Program-made: the position numbers and the translations under genes | The notes under the pieces: generated by a model | Seen by the model: only the letters and a program-made list of their open reading frames with translations | The model's database searches: none | Told to the model about the DNA's origin: nothing | In this document: piece after piece, positions 43,614 through 52,216 of the stretch | Position numbering within the stretch: position 1 is the first letter of the stretch | How the letters are laid out: the number at the start of each line of letters is the position of its first letter | Source: Halalkalibacter oceani | Lineage (GTDB): Bacteria; Bacillota; Bacilli; Bacillales; Bacillaceae_D | Assembly (NCBI RefSeq): GCF_023715605.1 | Contig: NZ_JAMBOL010000002.1 | Span: 1-64,000, forward strand | Direction: 5' to 3' | DNA: 64,000 nucleotides

Positions 43614-44771
43614 ATGCATAACATATCACAGGTAGGATTGAACATTCCGCGCCACGGGGTAAGGGAAATTATGACAGTGGCATCAAAAATAGAGGGAGCG
43701 ATTCATCTTGAAATAGGGGAGCCGAATGTTACGACCCCGATACATATTCGTGAAGCCGCCAAAGCGGCGATGGACGCCGGCATGACTCATTATACGGCCA
43801 ATGCTGGATTTGATTCTCTGAGGGAGCAAATTTGTCAGCATTTGCTGCGTACTTATCAATGGCAGGTTGATCCGGAGCAAATCGTCGTTACGCCGGGAGC
43901 GGTGACGGCTTTAAACGCGACGATGCTGGCACTAGTGAACAGAGGAGAAGAAGTGCTGATACCTGATCCGAGCTGGCCGAACTATGAACAGATTGCGCTC
44001 GGGCAAGGAGCTGTCCCGATTCGCTATGAATTGGATCGGGCGAATGATTTTGCGCTTTCGTTGGAAGCATTGGAAGAAAAGGTGACACAGAAGACAAAGC
44101 TTTTAATTATCAATTCACCGAGTAATCCTGCTGGTTCGATTATGACCGGGCAGGATATTCAGAATGTGCTCGAATTTGCGAGAAAGCATGATTTATATGT
44201 CATTTCTGATGAAGTATATGATGGCATTCTTTTTGAAGGAGAGCATCTTACGGTGAAAAAGTTTGATCAAGACGACAGAGTGATCAGTATATTCGGATTT
44301 TCAAAGAATTATGCGATGACGGGCTGGCGGGTCGGTTACGCCGTCGCGCCTCTGCCGATTGCGGAGGTGACGGCGAAGCTGCTGGAGCCGATGGTTTCCT
44401 GTGCGTCTTCTGTATCACAGAAGGCAGCTGAAGCGGCTTTGACCGGCTCGGATCAATTCCTTGCTGAAATGACTGAAATTTACCGCGAGCGGAAGGAGCG
44501 CTTACTGGCCATATTCCGACAGGCAAATGTCCCTGTCATTCCGCCAAAAGGCGCCTTTTATATGCTGATCGATTGTACGGAGCTCGGCCTTGGGGCGGAA
44601 GAGGTTGCCTTGAAGCTGTTGGAGGAGGAGCAGGTAGCGGCGGCGCCAGGCACTACATTCGGTTCAACTACGGAGCGAATGCTGAGAATTTCCTTTGCAA
44701 CGGAGGATGGTGAACTTTATGAAGCTGCCCGGCGAATCGCCCGTTTTATTGAGCGGCATCGCGGCAAGTAA
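43614..44771 (+). CDS. Class I PLP-dependent aminotransferase
   Basis: A 385-residue fold type I aminotransferase (AspC/PatA-like) with EIGEPNVTTPIHIREAA, the PLP loop VTPGAVTALNATMLAL, INSPSNPAGS, SDEVYDGILF and FGFSKNYAMTGWRVGY (Schiff-base Lys, then the Arg motif). It should move an amino group from an amino acid to a 2-oxoacid; the substrate is not readable. Base composition returns to that of the core genome here, so it is probably not part of the AT-rich island. AGGGAGG precedes the ATG. Confidence 0.9.
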   Translation: MHNISQVGLNIPRHGVREIMTVASKIEGAIHLEIGEPNVTTPIHIREAAKAAMDAGMTHYTANAGFDSLREQICQHLLRTYQWQVDPEQIVVTPGAVTALNATMLALVNRGEEVLIPDPSWPNYEQIALGQGAVPIRYELDRANDFALSLEALEEKVTQKTKLLIINSPSNPAGSIMTGQDIQNVLEFARKHDLYVISDEVYDGILFEGEHLTVKKFDQDDRVISIFGFSKNYAMTGWRVGYAVAPLPIAEVTAKLLEPMVSCASSVSQKAAEAALTGSDQFLAEMTEIYRERKERLLAIFRQANVPVIPPKGAFYMLIDCTELGLGAEEVALKLLEEEQVAAAPGTTFGSTTERMLRISFATEDGELYEAARRIARFIERHRGK

Positions 44772-44904
44772 GCGCACGGCAGGAAAGCAGACGCTGCGCT
44801 TTGTCCTGAAAGCGTTGTCGAAAAAGGTGAGCAGGGAAGTTCGCGTCTTCCTGCTCACCTCCATTGATTTTTCCGCTGGTAGAGTGGTGTCATAGGCATG
44901 GCGC

Positions 44905-45516
44905 TTATTGCTTTAGCAGATGAAGGCAAAATTCAAGATCGGCCTGCAGGTGCTCTTTCATCAGTTGTTCAGCGCGGTCCGCATCATGGGCAAGGATCGC
45001 CTGATAAATTTGTTCGTGCTCGTCGATTAAAAACGGCCTTTTGTAGTAGACGACCGTCCGACGGAAAAGATAAATAATCGACTGCATCCGGTCGATTGTG
45101 TCAATCATTACCGGGTTGTTGCTTGCTTGGATGATAATATTATGAAACTCCTCGTTTGCCTCCATAATTTCTTCCGTTCCACCATTTTTAGCGGTTTCAA
45201 TGCAATTGTGCATCTGCTGCAAGGTGGCTTCGTTCATATAGGTGGCGGCACATCTTGTCGCAAAGCCCTCTAATAAAATTCGTACTTGAAAAATATGGCG
45301 CAGGTCGGTTTCGCTTGGATTGACGACCCGTTTCTCCTTGATTAAGCCTTCTTGTTCGAGCTTGCGGATGGCTTCCCTTATTGGCGTCCGGCTGACACCT
45401 AATCTTTCCGCCCACTTTTCCTCGGTTACTTTTTCTCCACGAGGCAGCTCTCCATTTAAAATATAATCCCTTAATCGCTCATAAGCGACTTGATATGCTG
45501 ATGTTTGTTTTGCCAA
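44905..45516 (-). CDS. GntR family transcriptional regulator, FCD subfamily
   Basis: A 203-residue regulator with the GntR winged helix at 10-75 (YERLRDYILNGELPRGEKVTEEKWAERLGVSRTPIREAIRKLEQEGLI). A helical FCD effector domain follows, with metal-ligand-like His residues (NEEFHNIII, HEQIYQAI). It probably senses a sugar acid. The only in-frame start is TTG at 45516, about 33 nt from the nearest AGGAGG, with a small hairpin in between. It is divergent from the dehydrogenase/kinase pair it most likely controls. Confidence 0.88.
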   Translation of the reverse strand: MAKQTSAYQVAYERLRDYILNGELPRGEKVTEEKWAERLGVSRTPIREAIRKLEQEGLIKEKRVVNPSETDLRHIFQVRILLEGFATRCAATYMNEATLQQMHNCIETAKNGGTEEIMEANEEFHNIIIQASNNPVMIDTIDRMQSIIYLFRRTVVYYKRPFLIDEHEQIYQAILAHDADRAEQLMKEHLQADLEFCLHLLKQ

Positions 45517-45653
45517 TGTGAATGACTGCTATCAAAAGATAGCGGTCTACCTCCTTTTTTCCAGAGAAAATGGTAATGTTCTATGCTTAGTATAAAGGTT
45601 CTCCTTTCTTTTTAATAGGGGAAGAGCAAAAAATGTAGACATAATATAAAAAA

Positions 45654-45663
45654 TTGTATGCAA
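45654..45663. promoter_or_regulatory. GntR-type operator, upstream copy
   Basis: TTGTATGCAA, similar to FCD-type sites such as TTGTATACAA. Its centre is 21 bp from that of the second copy, two helical turns. Confidence 0.55.
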
Positions 45664-45674
45664 AATTATTATTA

Positions 45675-45684
45675 TTGTGTACAA
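45675..45684. promoter_or_regulatory. GntR-type operator, downstream copy
   Basis: TTGTGTACAA within ATTGTGTACAAT, a near-perfect palindrome that overlaps a possible -10 box (TACAAT, 45680-45685) of the dehydrogenase gene. Confidence 0.6.
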
Positions 45685-45726
45685 TAAAAACGATCGATGA
45701 AAATCAGCTGAATGAGGTGGCATGTT

Positions 45727-46632
45727 ATGAAAAACATCGGGTTTATCGGATTAGGAATAATGGGAAAGCCAATGGCACTGAACTTAATAAAACGAGGATA
45801 TAGGTTGACGGTTTTTGATATTAATGAAGAGGCGGTTCGCGAAGTCGCGAAAGCAGGAGCGACTGCGGCTCAATCTCCAAAAGACGTTGCATTAAAAAGC
45901 GAGTTGACGTTCACGATGCTTCCTAACTCGGAGCACGTCAAAAGCGTAATTTTTGATGAAAACGGTCTCATTGAAGGGGTAAAGGCCGGAAGCATTATCG
46001 TGGATATGAGTTCCATTTCACCGGTCGTTTCACGGGACATTGCTCAACGCCTTGCCGCTTATCAGGTGGAGATGCTTGATGCGCCGGTCAGTGGCGGGGA
46101 ACCAAAAGCGATTGACGGTACCGTATCGATCATGGTCGGGGGAAAAGAAGAGGTCTTTGCTGAAGTCGAGCCTGTTTTGCAATGTATGGGTAAGGACATT
46201 ACATTAGTGGGTGACCACGGTTCGGGAACGACAGCGAAGCTTGCAAATCAAATTATTGTCAATGTTAATATCGCTGCGATGGCGGAGGCGCTGGCACTGG
46301 CGACGAAAGCTGGGATCGATATTGAAAAGATGTATCAGGCGATCCGTGGCGGCTTAGCCGGAAGTGCAGTGCTTGATGCGAAAGTGCCGATGATTCTTGA
46401 ACGGGACTTTAAAGCAGGAGGAAGAATTGATATCAATGCCAAGGATTTACGCAATGTGCTGGCAACAGCGGAGGAGCTTGAGATGCCCCTGCCTTTGTCG
46501 GGAAAAGTAGCGGAAATGTTCGAGGAATTAATCGAGGATGGAAAGGCGACATTGGATCATTGCGGGTTAGTTCAATATTATGAAAAACATCATCAGATTG
46601 AGGTAGGTAAAGGTGGCGTCGCTCATGGCTAA
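45727..46632 (+). CDS. ltnD: 3-hydroxyisobutyrate dehydrogenase-family enzyme, probable L-threonate dehydrogenase
   Basis: A 301-residue NAD-dependent beta-hydroxyacid dehydrogenase. GLGIMGKPMALNL is the cofactor loop, DAPVSGGEPKAIDGTVSIMVGG the substrate loop, and GSGTTAKLANQIIVNVNIAAMAEAL carries the catalytic Lys. Family members include GarR, 3-hydroxyisobutyrate dehydrogenase and LtnD. The LtnD call rests on the overlapping four-carbon acid sugar kinase, its known partner in threonate and erythronate breakdown. ATG at 45727 is used because GAGGTGG lies before it; the earlier ATG at 45712 lacks a site. Confidence 0.85.
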   Translation: MKNIGFIGLGIMGKPMALNLIKRGYRLTVFDINEEAVREVAKAGATAAQSPKDVALKSELTFTMLPNSEHVKSVIFDENGLIEGVKAGSIIVDMSSISPVVSRDIAQRLAAYQVEMLDAPVSGGEPKAIDGTVSIMVGGKEEVFAEVEPVLQCMGKDITLVGDHGSGTTAKLANQIIVNVNIAAMAEALALATKAGIDIEKMYQAIRGGLAGSAVLDAKVPMILERDFKAGGRIDINAKDLRNVLATAEELEMPLPLSGKVAEMFEELIEDGKATLDHCGLVQYYEKHHQIEVGKGGVAHG

Positions 46633-48055
46633 CGTGGAGCTGGATCAACTGTTGGCTGCTTATCCGCCTGTTGACAAAGCAGCTGTAGAGGCACGTTGGA
46701 AAGAGGTTCAGCCATCTTTCACTCATAAAATCATCGTCCTTGATGATGATCCGACAGGTGTGCAAACCGTTCACGATGTCTCAGTATACACAGATTGGAC
46801 GGAAGAGACGATTGAGAAAGGGTTTTTAGAAGAGGGGCAAATCTTTTTTATTCTAACAAATTCCCGGGCCTTTACCCGAAAAGAAACAGAAGCGGAACAT
46901 CGGGCGATCGCGGAACGTGTTGAGCGGATTTCACAAAAGTATAAGCGTCCTTACATGATCATTAGCCGCGGTGACTCGACTTTGCGGGGGCATTACCCGC
47001 TTGAAACAGAGGTGATGCGCGCGACAATTGAAGAGCATAGCAACACAAAGGTTGATGGGGAAATTCTTTTGCCGTTTTTTAAAGAAGGCGGACGCTTAAC
47101 GGTTGAAAACATTCATTATGTTCAAGATGGAAACGTGCTCATTCCGGCGGGGGAAACAGAATTTGCCAAGGATCGCACATTTGGCTATCGGGCAAGTGAC
47201 TTGGCTGAGTGGATTGAAGAAAAAACATCGGGCGCCTTTACGGCAAAAGAGGTAACTTCCATTTCACTTGAGCAGTTGCGCGCCCTTGAGATCGAGGCGA
47301 TTACGGAAAAGCTGATGGAAGTCTCTGATTATGGCAAGGTCGTTGTTAACGCGCTGGAGGAAGATGATGTGCGCGTCTTTTCGATCGCCTTAATGAACGC
47401 ATTAAATAAAGGGAAGCGTTTTTTGTTTCGCACGGCGGCGACGTTTACGAAAGTAATCGGAAATATTTCAAGCCGCCCACTTCTTGAACGGGAGGAGCTG
47501 ATCGATCCAGCTTCAACGAATGGCGGTTTAATTATTGTCGGCTCTCATGTGCAGAAGACGACCGATCAGCTTGAGGCGTTGAAGGAACTGACGATGCTGC
47601 ATTTCATTGAATTTGATTGTCATCTCGTGCGTGATAAAACGGCTTTTTCAGCTGAAGTTGAACGGGTGAAGCAGGAGGCGGAAGCGCAGGTCACAGACGG
47701 GAAGACGACGGTCATCTATACGAAAAGAGAACGGCTTGATCTCGGGAAAGGGATGGAGGAAGAAGAATTGAAGCTTTCTGTCCAAATTTCCGATGCTGTC
47801 ACGAGTATTGTTGCTGGCTTTGCGGTCCGTCCTGCGTATTTAATTGCTAAAGGAGGCATCACATCAAGCGATGTCGGAACAAAAGGACTGCGGGTCAAAA
47901 AAGCAGTTGTTGCCGGCCAGGTGGCGCCGGGAATCCCTGTCTGGAAAACGGGGGCCGAAAGCACGTTTCCGTTTATTCCTTATGTTATTTTCCCGGGAAA
48001 TGTTGGTAACGTAACGACGTTAAAAGAAGTTGTTTCATTGCTGGAAGGAATTTGA
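46625..48055 (+). CDS. otnK: Four-carbon acid sugar kinase family protein
   Basis: A 476-residue DUF1537/OtnK-type kinase with KIIVLDDDPTGVQTVHDV (substrate Asp residues), SRGDSTLRGHYPLE, the long LLPFFKEGGRLTVENIHYV loop and ALEEDDVRVF. The C-terminal KGGITSSDVGTKGLRVKKAVVAGQVAPGIP is the nucleotide-binding half. It phosphorylates 2-oxotetronate or D-erythronate/threonate in the LtnD-OtnK route. It overlaps the dehydrogenase by 8 bp. ATG at 46625 is used rather than GTG at 46613, which overlaps AAAGGTGG. No aldolase (OtnC) or isomerase (OtnI) follows. Confidence 0.88.
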   Translation: MANVELDQLLAAYPPVDKAAVEARWKEVQPSFTHKIIVLDDDPTGVQTVHDVSVYTDWTEETIEKGFLEEGQIFFILTNSRAFTRKETEAEHRAIAERVERISQKYKRPYMIISRGDSTLRGHYPLETEVMRATIEEHSNTKVDGEILLPFFKEGGRLTVENIHYVQDGNVLIPAGETEFAKDRTFGYRASDLAEWIEEKTSGAFTAKEVTSISLEQLRALEIEAITEKLMEVSDYGKVVVNALEEDDVRVFSIALMNALNKGKRFLFRTAATFTKVIGNISSRPLLEREELIDPASTNGGLIIVGSHVQKTTDQLEALKELTMLHFIEFDCHLVRDKTAFSAEVERVKQEAEAQVTDGKTTVIYTKRERLDLGKGMEEEELKLSVQISDAVTSIVAGFAVRPAYLIAKGGITSSDVGTKGLRVKKAVVAGQVAPGIPVWKTGAESTFPFIPYVIFPGNVGNVTTLKEVVSLLEGI

Positions 48056-48127
48056 AGCGCGGCAGTCGATCTTTTGCAGGTTTCGCATTTTCGTTCACCG
48101 GGAACAGGGCAATAAGGAGGGATTGCC

Positions 48128-48331
48128 TTGAAGAACTCGGAAAAGGAAAAAGTATTAAAAGAACGTAATGATAAAGAGAAAGCGTTTAAGAAAGATAAGG
48201 AAAAACAAAAGGAGCGCGACCAGACGATCATGCCAGTCGATGATCTTCCGCTTGAAGATATTAAACAAGAGGCGGAAGAGGAGCGTCAAAAGGAAAAGAC
48301 AAAAGATCGTTCGTCAAGCGACCCAGACTGA
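48128..48331 (+). CDS. Small highly charged protein, 67 residues
   Basis: A Lys/Glu/Asp-rich helical protein (starting MKNSEKEKVLKERNDKEKAF after a TTG start with AAGGAGGG 6 nt upstream). It has no hydrophobic core, so it may be disordered or a coiled coil. It follows the kinase by 72 bp. Unknown function; similar lysine-rich small proteins occur in Bacillus spores and stress responses, but I would not assign it. Confidence 0.6.
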   Translation: MKNSEKEKVLKERNDKEKAFKKDKEKQKERDQTIMPVDDLPLEDIKQEAEEERQKEKTKDRSSSDPD

Positions 48332-48434
48332 CAAATGTAACAAGAAAGTTTGTTAGATAACCTTCCGAAATCCCCTGCGGCTTGTCAGATCCGTGCTACA
48401 CTGTCAGTACAGGAAAAGCTGGGAGGGATGAAAA

Positions 48435-48509
48435 ATGACGAAAAAGCCATTAAAAAATCCAGGTGTGTTCTCGCTACTGTTTCTGACATGGGTTGTTTTG
48501 TTCGATTGA
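48435..48509 (+). CDS. Possible 24-residue membrane microprotein
   Basis: MTKKPLKNPGVFSLLFLTWVVLFD is a very short protein (positively charged head, one hydrophobic helix, Asp end) with GGGAGGG exactly 7 nt before the ATG. It is too short for usual gene finders. It sits between the charged protein and a convergent terminator. Confidence 0.45.
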   Translation: MTKKPLKNPGVFSLLFLTWVVLFD

Positions 48510-48535
48510 TAAGCCAATAAAACGTGATAAATGAA

Positions 48536-48575
48536 GAGGCTGCGTAACACGGAACTATCCGTGTCACGCAGCCTC
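48536..48575. terminator. Bidirectional terminator before the second DHA2 pump
   Basis: GAGGCTGCGT-ACACGGA with its complement forms a long stem with a 4-nt loop between convergent genes. Confidence 0.75.
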
Positions 48576-48596
48576 ATTGCTTGTGTTGCAACATGT

Positions 48597-50057
48597 TTAC
48601 TGCTCTGTTACTTCTTCCGGAGCAACTGTCCGTTTCATAAACAGCGTAAGAATAAAAGCGAGTATCGCAAAAATCAAGCCGATTGAAAATGTGCTTTGAA
48701 CCCCGGCTGTTAAGGCTGCGGCTTCGATATTTGCCGTTGTGTCTCCAACCGAAGATAAATAGCGTGCCTGTCCTGAGGCCAGAATGCTGATAAACAACGC
48801 AATTCCGATTGCTCCCCCAACCTGGACAAGTGTATTAATAATCGCCGAGCCGTGCGGGTAATATTTCCGCGGCAGCTGATTCAGCCCATTTGTTTGGGCC
48901 GGCATCATAATCATCGCGACAGCAATCATCAATAATGAATGCAGCACAATGAATTGAAAGACGGAAGTGGACGTCGTCACATTCGTGAACAGCCACATGA
49001 CGATTACGAGTAAAGCCCCGCCCGGGATGAGCAGCACCTTTGGCCCGAATTTATCAAAGATTCTTCCGCAAAGTGGCGAAATGAAGCCGTTCAAAATGCC
49101 ACCAGGCAACAATGCGAGTCCGGCGACGAAAGCACTTAAGGCGAGCCCGCCCTGCAAGAACAAAGGCAGGATAATCATCGTAGAAAACATCGTCATCATG
49201 ACGATGATGACTAAAACGGTCGCAAGCGAAAACATCGGTGATAAGAAAGCGCGCATATCGAGAAGCGGATCTTCGAGACGCAGCTGACGGATAACAAACA
49301 AGATTAGCGCGATCGCTCCTGCGATAATCGTCAAGTATACTTCAGGACTGGCCCAGCCATGTGATCCTTCTCCGGCGCTGCTAAAGCCGAAAACAATTCC
49401 GCCAAAACCGACAGTGGAAAGAATAATCGACGTAATATCGACTTTCGGCTTCGTAATGTCCGTTATGTTCTTTAAATAAAGAGCGGCAAAGGCGATCGAA
49501 AACAGCGCAAAAGGAATAACAATAAAGAACAGCCAGCGCCAGTTCAATGATTCGACAATCACTCCGGAAAGAGTAGGGCCGATTGCCGGCGCAAACATGA
49601 TGACAAGTCCAATCATCCCCATCGCCCCTCCGCGTTTATCAGGCGGGAAAAGGACGAGCACCGTATTCATCATGACCGGGATTAAAAGTCCGGTTCCGCT
49701 CGCTTGAATAAGCCGGCCGATCAGGAGAAAAGAAAATGTAGGCGCAATTCCGCAAATAACCGTGCCAATCGTAAATAAGGTCATTGCCCCTAAAAAGAGC
49801 TGTCTCGTTGTGAACCACTGTAGCAGGAGGGCTGTTACCGGGATTAAAATTCCGACGACGAGCAAAAACCCGGTAGAAAGCCACTGAACGGTAGCGGTAG
49901 AGACTTGTAAATCATTCATCAAATCCGTAAAAGCGACATTTAGTAAAGTCTCATTCAAAATGGCAAAAAATGCGCCAATGATTAAAGAGATCATAATGGG
50001 TGCTTTTTTTATTTCTGTCTGTTTTGAATTGGCGGCACCAGCCATTGTTCCATTCAC
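48597..50057 (-). CDS. DHA2 family multidrug efflux MFS transporter (second)
   Basis: A 486-residue, 14-TM protein with the same landmarks as the pump at 2039: AILNETLLNVAFTDLMNDLQ in TM1, GRLIQASGTGLLIPVMM in TM4 and GPTLSGVIVESLNW as motif C. The charged TM1 residue is Glu instead of Gln. It starts with GTG after AAAGGAGG. No TetR gene is adjacent; the divergent XRE regulator 169 bp away may control it. The substrate is unknown. Confidence 0.9.
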   Translation of the reverse strand: MNGTMAGAANSKQTEIKKAPIMISLIIGAFFAILNETLLNVAFTDLMNDLQVSTATVQWLSTGFLLVVGILIPVTALLLQWFTTRQLFLGAMTLFTIGTVICGIAPTFSFLLIGRLIQASGTGLLIPVMMNTVLVLFPPDKRGGAMGMIGLVIMFAPAIGPTLSGVIVESLNWRWLFFIVIPFALFSIAFAALYLKNITDITKPKVDITSIILSTVGFGGIVFGFSSAGEGSHGWASPEVYLTIIAGAIALILFVIRQLRLEDPLLDMRAFLSPMFSLATVLVIIVMMTMFSTMIILPLFLQGGLALSAFVAGLALLPGGILNGFISPLCGRIFDKFGPKVLLIPGGALLVIVMWLFTNVTTSTSVFQFIVLHSLLMIAVAMIMMPAQTNGLNQLPRKYYPHGSAIINTLVQVGGAIGIALFISILASGQARYLSSVGDTTANIEAAALTAGVQSTFSIGLIFAILAFILTLFMKRTVAPEEVTEQ

Positions 50058-50173
50058 AAGCGTATCCTCCTTTTTCTTTCTAACTCCAACAGTAATTTAA
50101 TATAGCAAACGAAGCTTCAGAAGTCACTAATTTTGCTCGATGTTAATAAATCCTAACAAAATGTTAATTATTC

Positions 50174-50202
50174 TTTACATTATGTCAAGGATAGTTTACA
50201 AT
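50174..50202 (+). promoter_or_regulatory. Promoter of the XRE-membrane protein operon
   Basis: TTTACA, 17-bp spacer, TACAAT, 24 bp upstream of the start codon. Confidence 0.8.
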
Positions 50203-50226
50203 GAGTGAGCGAGGAGGGAAAAAGGG

Positions 50227-50442
50227 ATGTTGCAAAATCGAGTGAGGGAATTGCGAGCGAAACATCACTTTACCCAATCTGATTTAGCTGAACGCATTGG
50301 AGCAACAAGACAGACGATTGGGATGATTGAAAAAGGAGACTACGCGCCATCGGTGACGTTGGCGTTGAAAATAGCCCACGTTTTTTCCGTTTCCTTGGAG
50401 GACGTATTTTGGCTTGAAAGTGAGGCGAAGCAAGATGATTGA
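50227..50442 (+). CDS. XRE family DNA-binding protein, single HTH
   Basis: A 71-residue Cro/CI-type regulator: NRVRELRAKHHFTQSDLAERIGATRQTIGMIEKGDYAPSVTLALKIAHVF is one complete helix-turn-helix domain with little else. Regulators of this size next to a membrane protein are common in Firmicutes (YgzD/YozG type). GGAGGG precedes the ATG. Its stop codon overlaps the start of the next gene, so the two are translationally coupled. Confidence 0.88.
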   Translation: MLQNRVRELRAKHHFTQSDLAERIGATRQTIGMIEKGDYAPSVTLALKIAHVFSVSLEDVFWLESEAKQDD

Positions 50443-50857
50443 AAGGACAATTCGATCGCCGTTTTTTATGGTCGCATATACGGGTCTGATGCTGCTTTTT
50501 GTATATGCCAGCTTTGAGCAAAAGAGCTGGGTGTATCCATTAGGAATCGTAGTGCTTATTGTGACAGTTGGGCTGTTTCTCTTTCTGATCGTTCACAACC
50601 TCCGTCACCCGGAACGGCGCATAAAGCTGATTTCCTTTATTCCCTATGAGTTTAACGAGGAGGATGAAGGGCAGCAATGGGTGACGAACCGGGCCTGCAG
50701 AAAAGTGTATATCTTTTTTTATTTTGCAATTCCGTATTCAGCCTTACTCATGGTTCTTTTCCCTTATTTTCCGGAAGTACCGCTGCTTATTCTTTTTTTA
50801 CTCGCAAGCACGCAATATACAATTTACTGGTACGAAACAAGACGATATTTAAAATAA
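50435..50857 (+). CDS. Four-helix membrane protein coupled to the XRE regulator
   Basis: A 140-residue membrane protein with hydrophobic helices at about 9-28, 34-58, 88-108 and 112-130. The loop after helix 2 is charged (HNLRHPERRIKL) and the loop after that acidic (YEFNEEDEGQQW). It starts within the last codons of the XRE gene (ATGATTGA overlap). XRE plus small membrane protein pairs often act as a sensor and regulator unit, but the family is not recognised. Confidence 0.75.
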   Translation: MIERTIRSPFFMVAYTGLMLLFVYASFEQKSWVYPLGIVVLIVTVGLFLFLIVHNLRHPERRIKLISFIPYEFNEEDEGQQWVTNRACRKVYIFFYFAIPYSALLMVLFPYFPEVPLLILFLLASTQYTIYWYETRRYLK

Positions 50858-50873
50858 AAGGAGAGAACGAAAA

Positions 50874-51371
50874 ATGGGATATATTATTGCCTACGCGATT
50901 GTTTTTTTACTGGCGGCTACGCCTTTCTTTGAAGTGGTAGCTGTTATACCACTCGGAGCTTTAGCCGGTTTGCAAACATGGCTCGTTGTCATTATCGGGT
51001 TGCTTGGAAATGTCGTAACGGTCCTGCTTGTCATTGTTCTGATGGATCAGATCAAGGCATGGCTCCAGCGGAGAAGAGAAAAGAAGGGCAAAGCTCCGAA
51101 CAAACGGGGAGCGCGCGCAGAAAAGATCTGGAAGAAGTACGGTCTGCCTGGGTTGGCATTTTTAGGTCCGATTCTTGTCGGAAGCCACTTAGCTGCCTTT
51201 TTAAGCATGTCATTTGGCGGGGAGCGGAAAGCCGTTGCAAGCTGGATGATGATCAGTCTCGTCTGCTGGGCGACGGTTACTGGGATTTTGACGTTTTACG
51301 GAGTGGACTTCATCGTTGACCGTTCAGAGTCGGATGGCTTTTTGATTGATCTGCTTCAACGGTATTCATAA
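50874..51371 (+). CDS. Small multidrug export family protein (COG2426)
   Basis: A 165-residue membrane protein of the PF06695-type family. FLLAATPFFEVVAVIPLGALAGL is the conserved re-entrant N-terminal segment, followed by a basic cytoplasmic loop (QRRREKKGKAPNKRG) and GLPGLAFLGPILVGSHLAAFLSMSFGG. The SNARE-associated/DedA-like pattern suggests a transporter. AAAGGAG precedes the ATG, 16 bp after the previous gene, so it may share its operon. Confidence 0.8.
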   Translation: MGYIIAYAIVFLLAATPFFEVVAVIPLGALAGLQTWLVVIIGLLGNVVTVLLVIVLMDQIKAWLQRRREKKGKAPNKRGARAEKIWKKYGLPGLAFLGPILVGSHLAAFLSMSFGGERKAVASWMMISLVCWATVTGILTFYGVDFIVDRSESDGFLIDLLQRYS

Positions 51372-51449
51372 AATCAACTGTCATGAGATCCACCTAACTG
51401 GTTCATACTACAAATAAAGATAGCAGTACATCCAAAAAGGAGGATCAAC

Positions 51450-51599
51450 ATGGCAAAAAAACCGAAAGCACAACAGCAAAAGGGACCATATGATGAAGTG
51501 GAATTTTCTGAAGAGCTGGCAGACGGTGCAGATCGGGATGCGATGGCCCGGATGCAGGCCGCTGACGACCGTGCCAAACAAAAAAAGAAGAAACGCTGA
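51450..51599 (+). CDS. Small hydrophilic protein, 49 residues
   Basis: A 49-residue protein with a Lys/Gln start (MAKKPKAQQQKGPYDE), an acidic centre and a KQKKKKR end. AAAAAGGAGG lies 7 nt before the ATG. It has the size and composition of small Bacillus spore-associated or YfhD-like proteins, but I cannot assign a family. Confidence 0.6.
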   Translation: MAKKPKAQQQKGPYDEVEFSEELADGADRDAMARMQAADDRAKQKKKKR

Positions 51600-51612
51600 T
51601 CATAAGGTTACG

Positions 51613-51658
51613 TCCGGGTAAAAGGTGAAACAACCAATCTTTTGTCCGGGCTTTTTTT
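51613..51658 (+). terminator. Terminator after the 49-residue protein
   Basis: TCCGGGTAAAAGG pairs imperfectly with CTTTTGTCCGGG, followed by eight T. It is a diverged member of the dispersed repeat family. Confidence 0.75.
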
Positions 51659-51718
51659 GTATATTTTCCTAAAGGCAGTACAAGTTAAGAATACAGGTAC
51701 ATAAAGGAGGGAAGAAAA

Positions 51719-52039
51719 ATGCGATGGTCACATAAGCTGTTTTTGCTGCTTGTTTCGGCCCTTGTTTGCGGCTTGGTGCTTTCCACCAATGTATTCGCGG
51801 CAGACGGTGAAAATAAGGTGGAACTAACGAAGCAGCAGCAGGAGGAAATTGCGGAAATCCAGCAGGAGATTCTCGAAAAGAAAAAAGAAGTGATTGAAAA
51901 GTATGTGGAATTTGGCGTGTTCTCTGAAGAGAAAGGAAACCACATCATCGAGAAGATGGAAGAGCATTACAGCAAGCTTGAAAAGAACGGTTTTATTCCA
52001 CGCTGGGAAAAGCGAAAACATCATCATGATAAGGAATAA
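51719..52039 (+). CDS. Secreted YckD-like protein (DUF2680)
   Basis: A 106-residue exported protein. The signal peptide is MRWSHKLFLLLVSALVCGLVLSTNVFAAD, with cleavage likely after AFAA-type residues near 29. The mature part is helical: LTKQQQEEIAEIQQEILEKKKEVIEKYVEFGVFSEEKGNHIIEKMEEHYSKLEKNGFIP, typical of DUF2680/YckD, and ends in a His-rich basic tail. Function unknown in the family. GGAGG precedes the ATG. Confidence 0.82.
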   Translation: MRWSHKLFLLLVSALVCGLVLSTNVFAADGENKVELTKQQQEEIAEIQQEILEKKKEVIEKYVEFGVFSEEKGNHIIEKMEEHYSKLEKNGFIPRWEKRKHHHDKE

Positions 52040-52216
52040 AAGAATCGTTATTCTTTAGCTGGCTTTTTCTAACTGGAAGTGTTATACTTGTGTTAACTTA
52101 TTTTTGATCGTTTTTAGAATAAAGATGGATCCGCTAGATGTTTCCTCTTCATTATTACGAATTATCAAGAATAATCATTAAAATGTGTGGTTCACCACAC
52201 GACAGGAGGAAACAAC

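Noticed and set aside
43683-44526. Open frames on the minus strand inside the aminotransferase gene
   Set aside because: They lack ribosome sites and mirror the codon pattern of the real gene on the other strand.
52187-52216. Ten-residue N-terminal extension of the cold-shock protein from a GTG
   Set aside because: The AGGAGG site and the family's usual start both point to the ATG at 52217.
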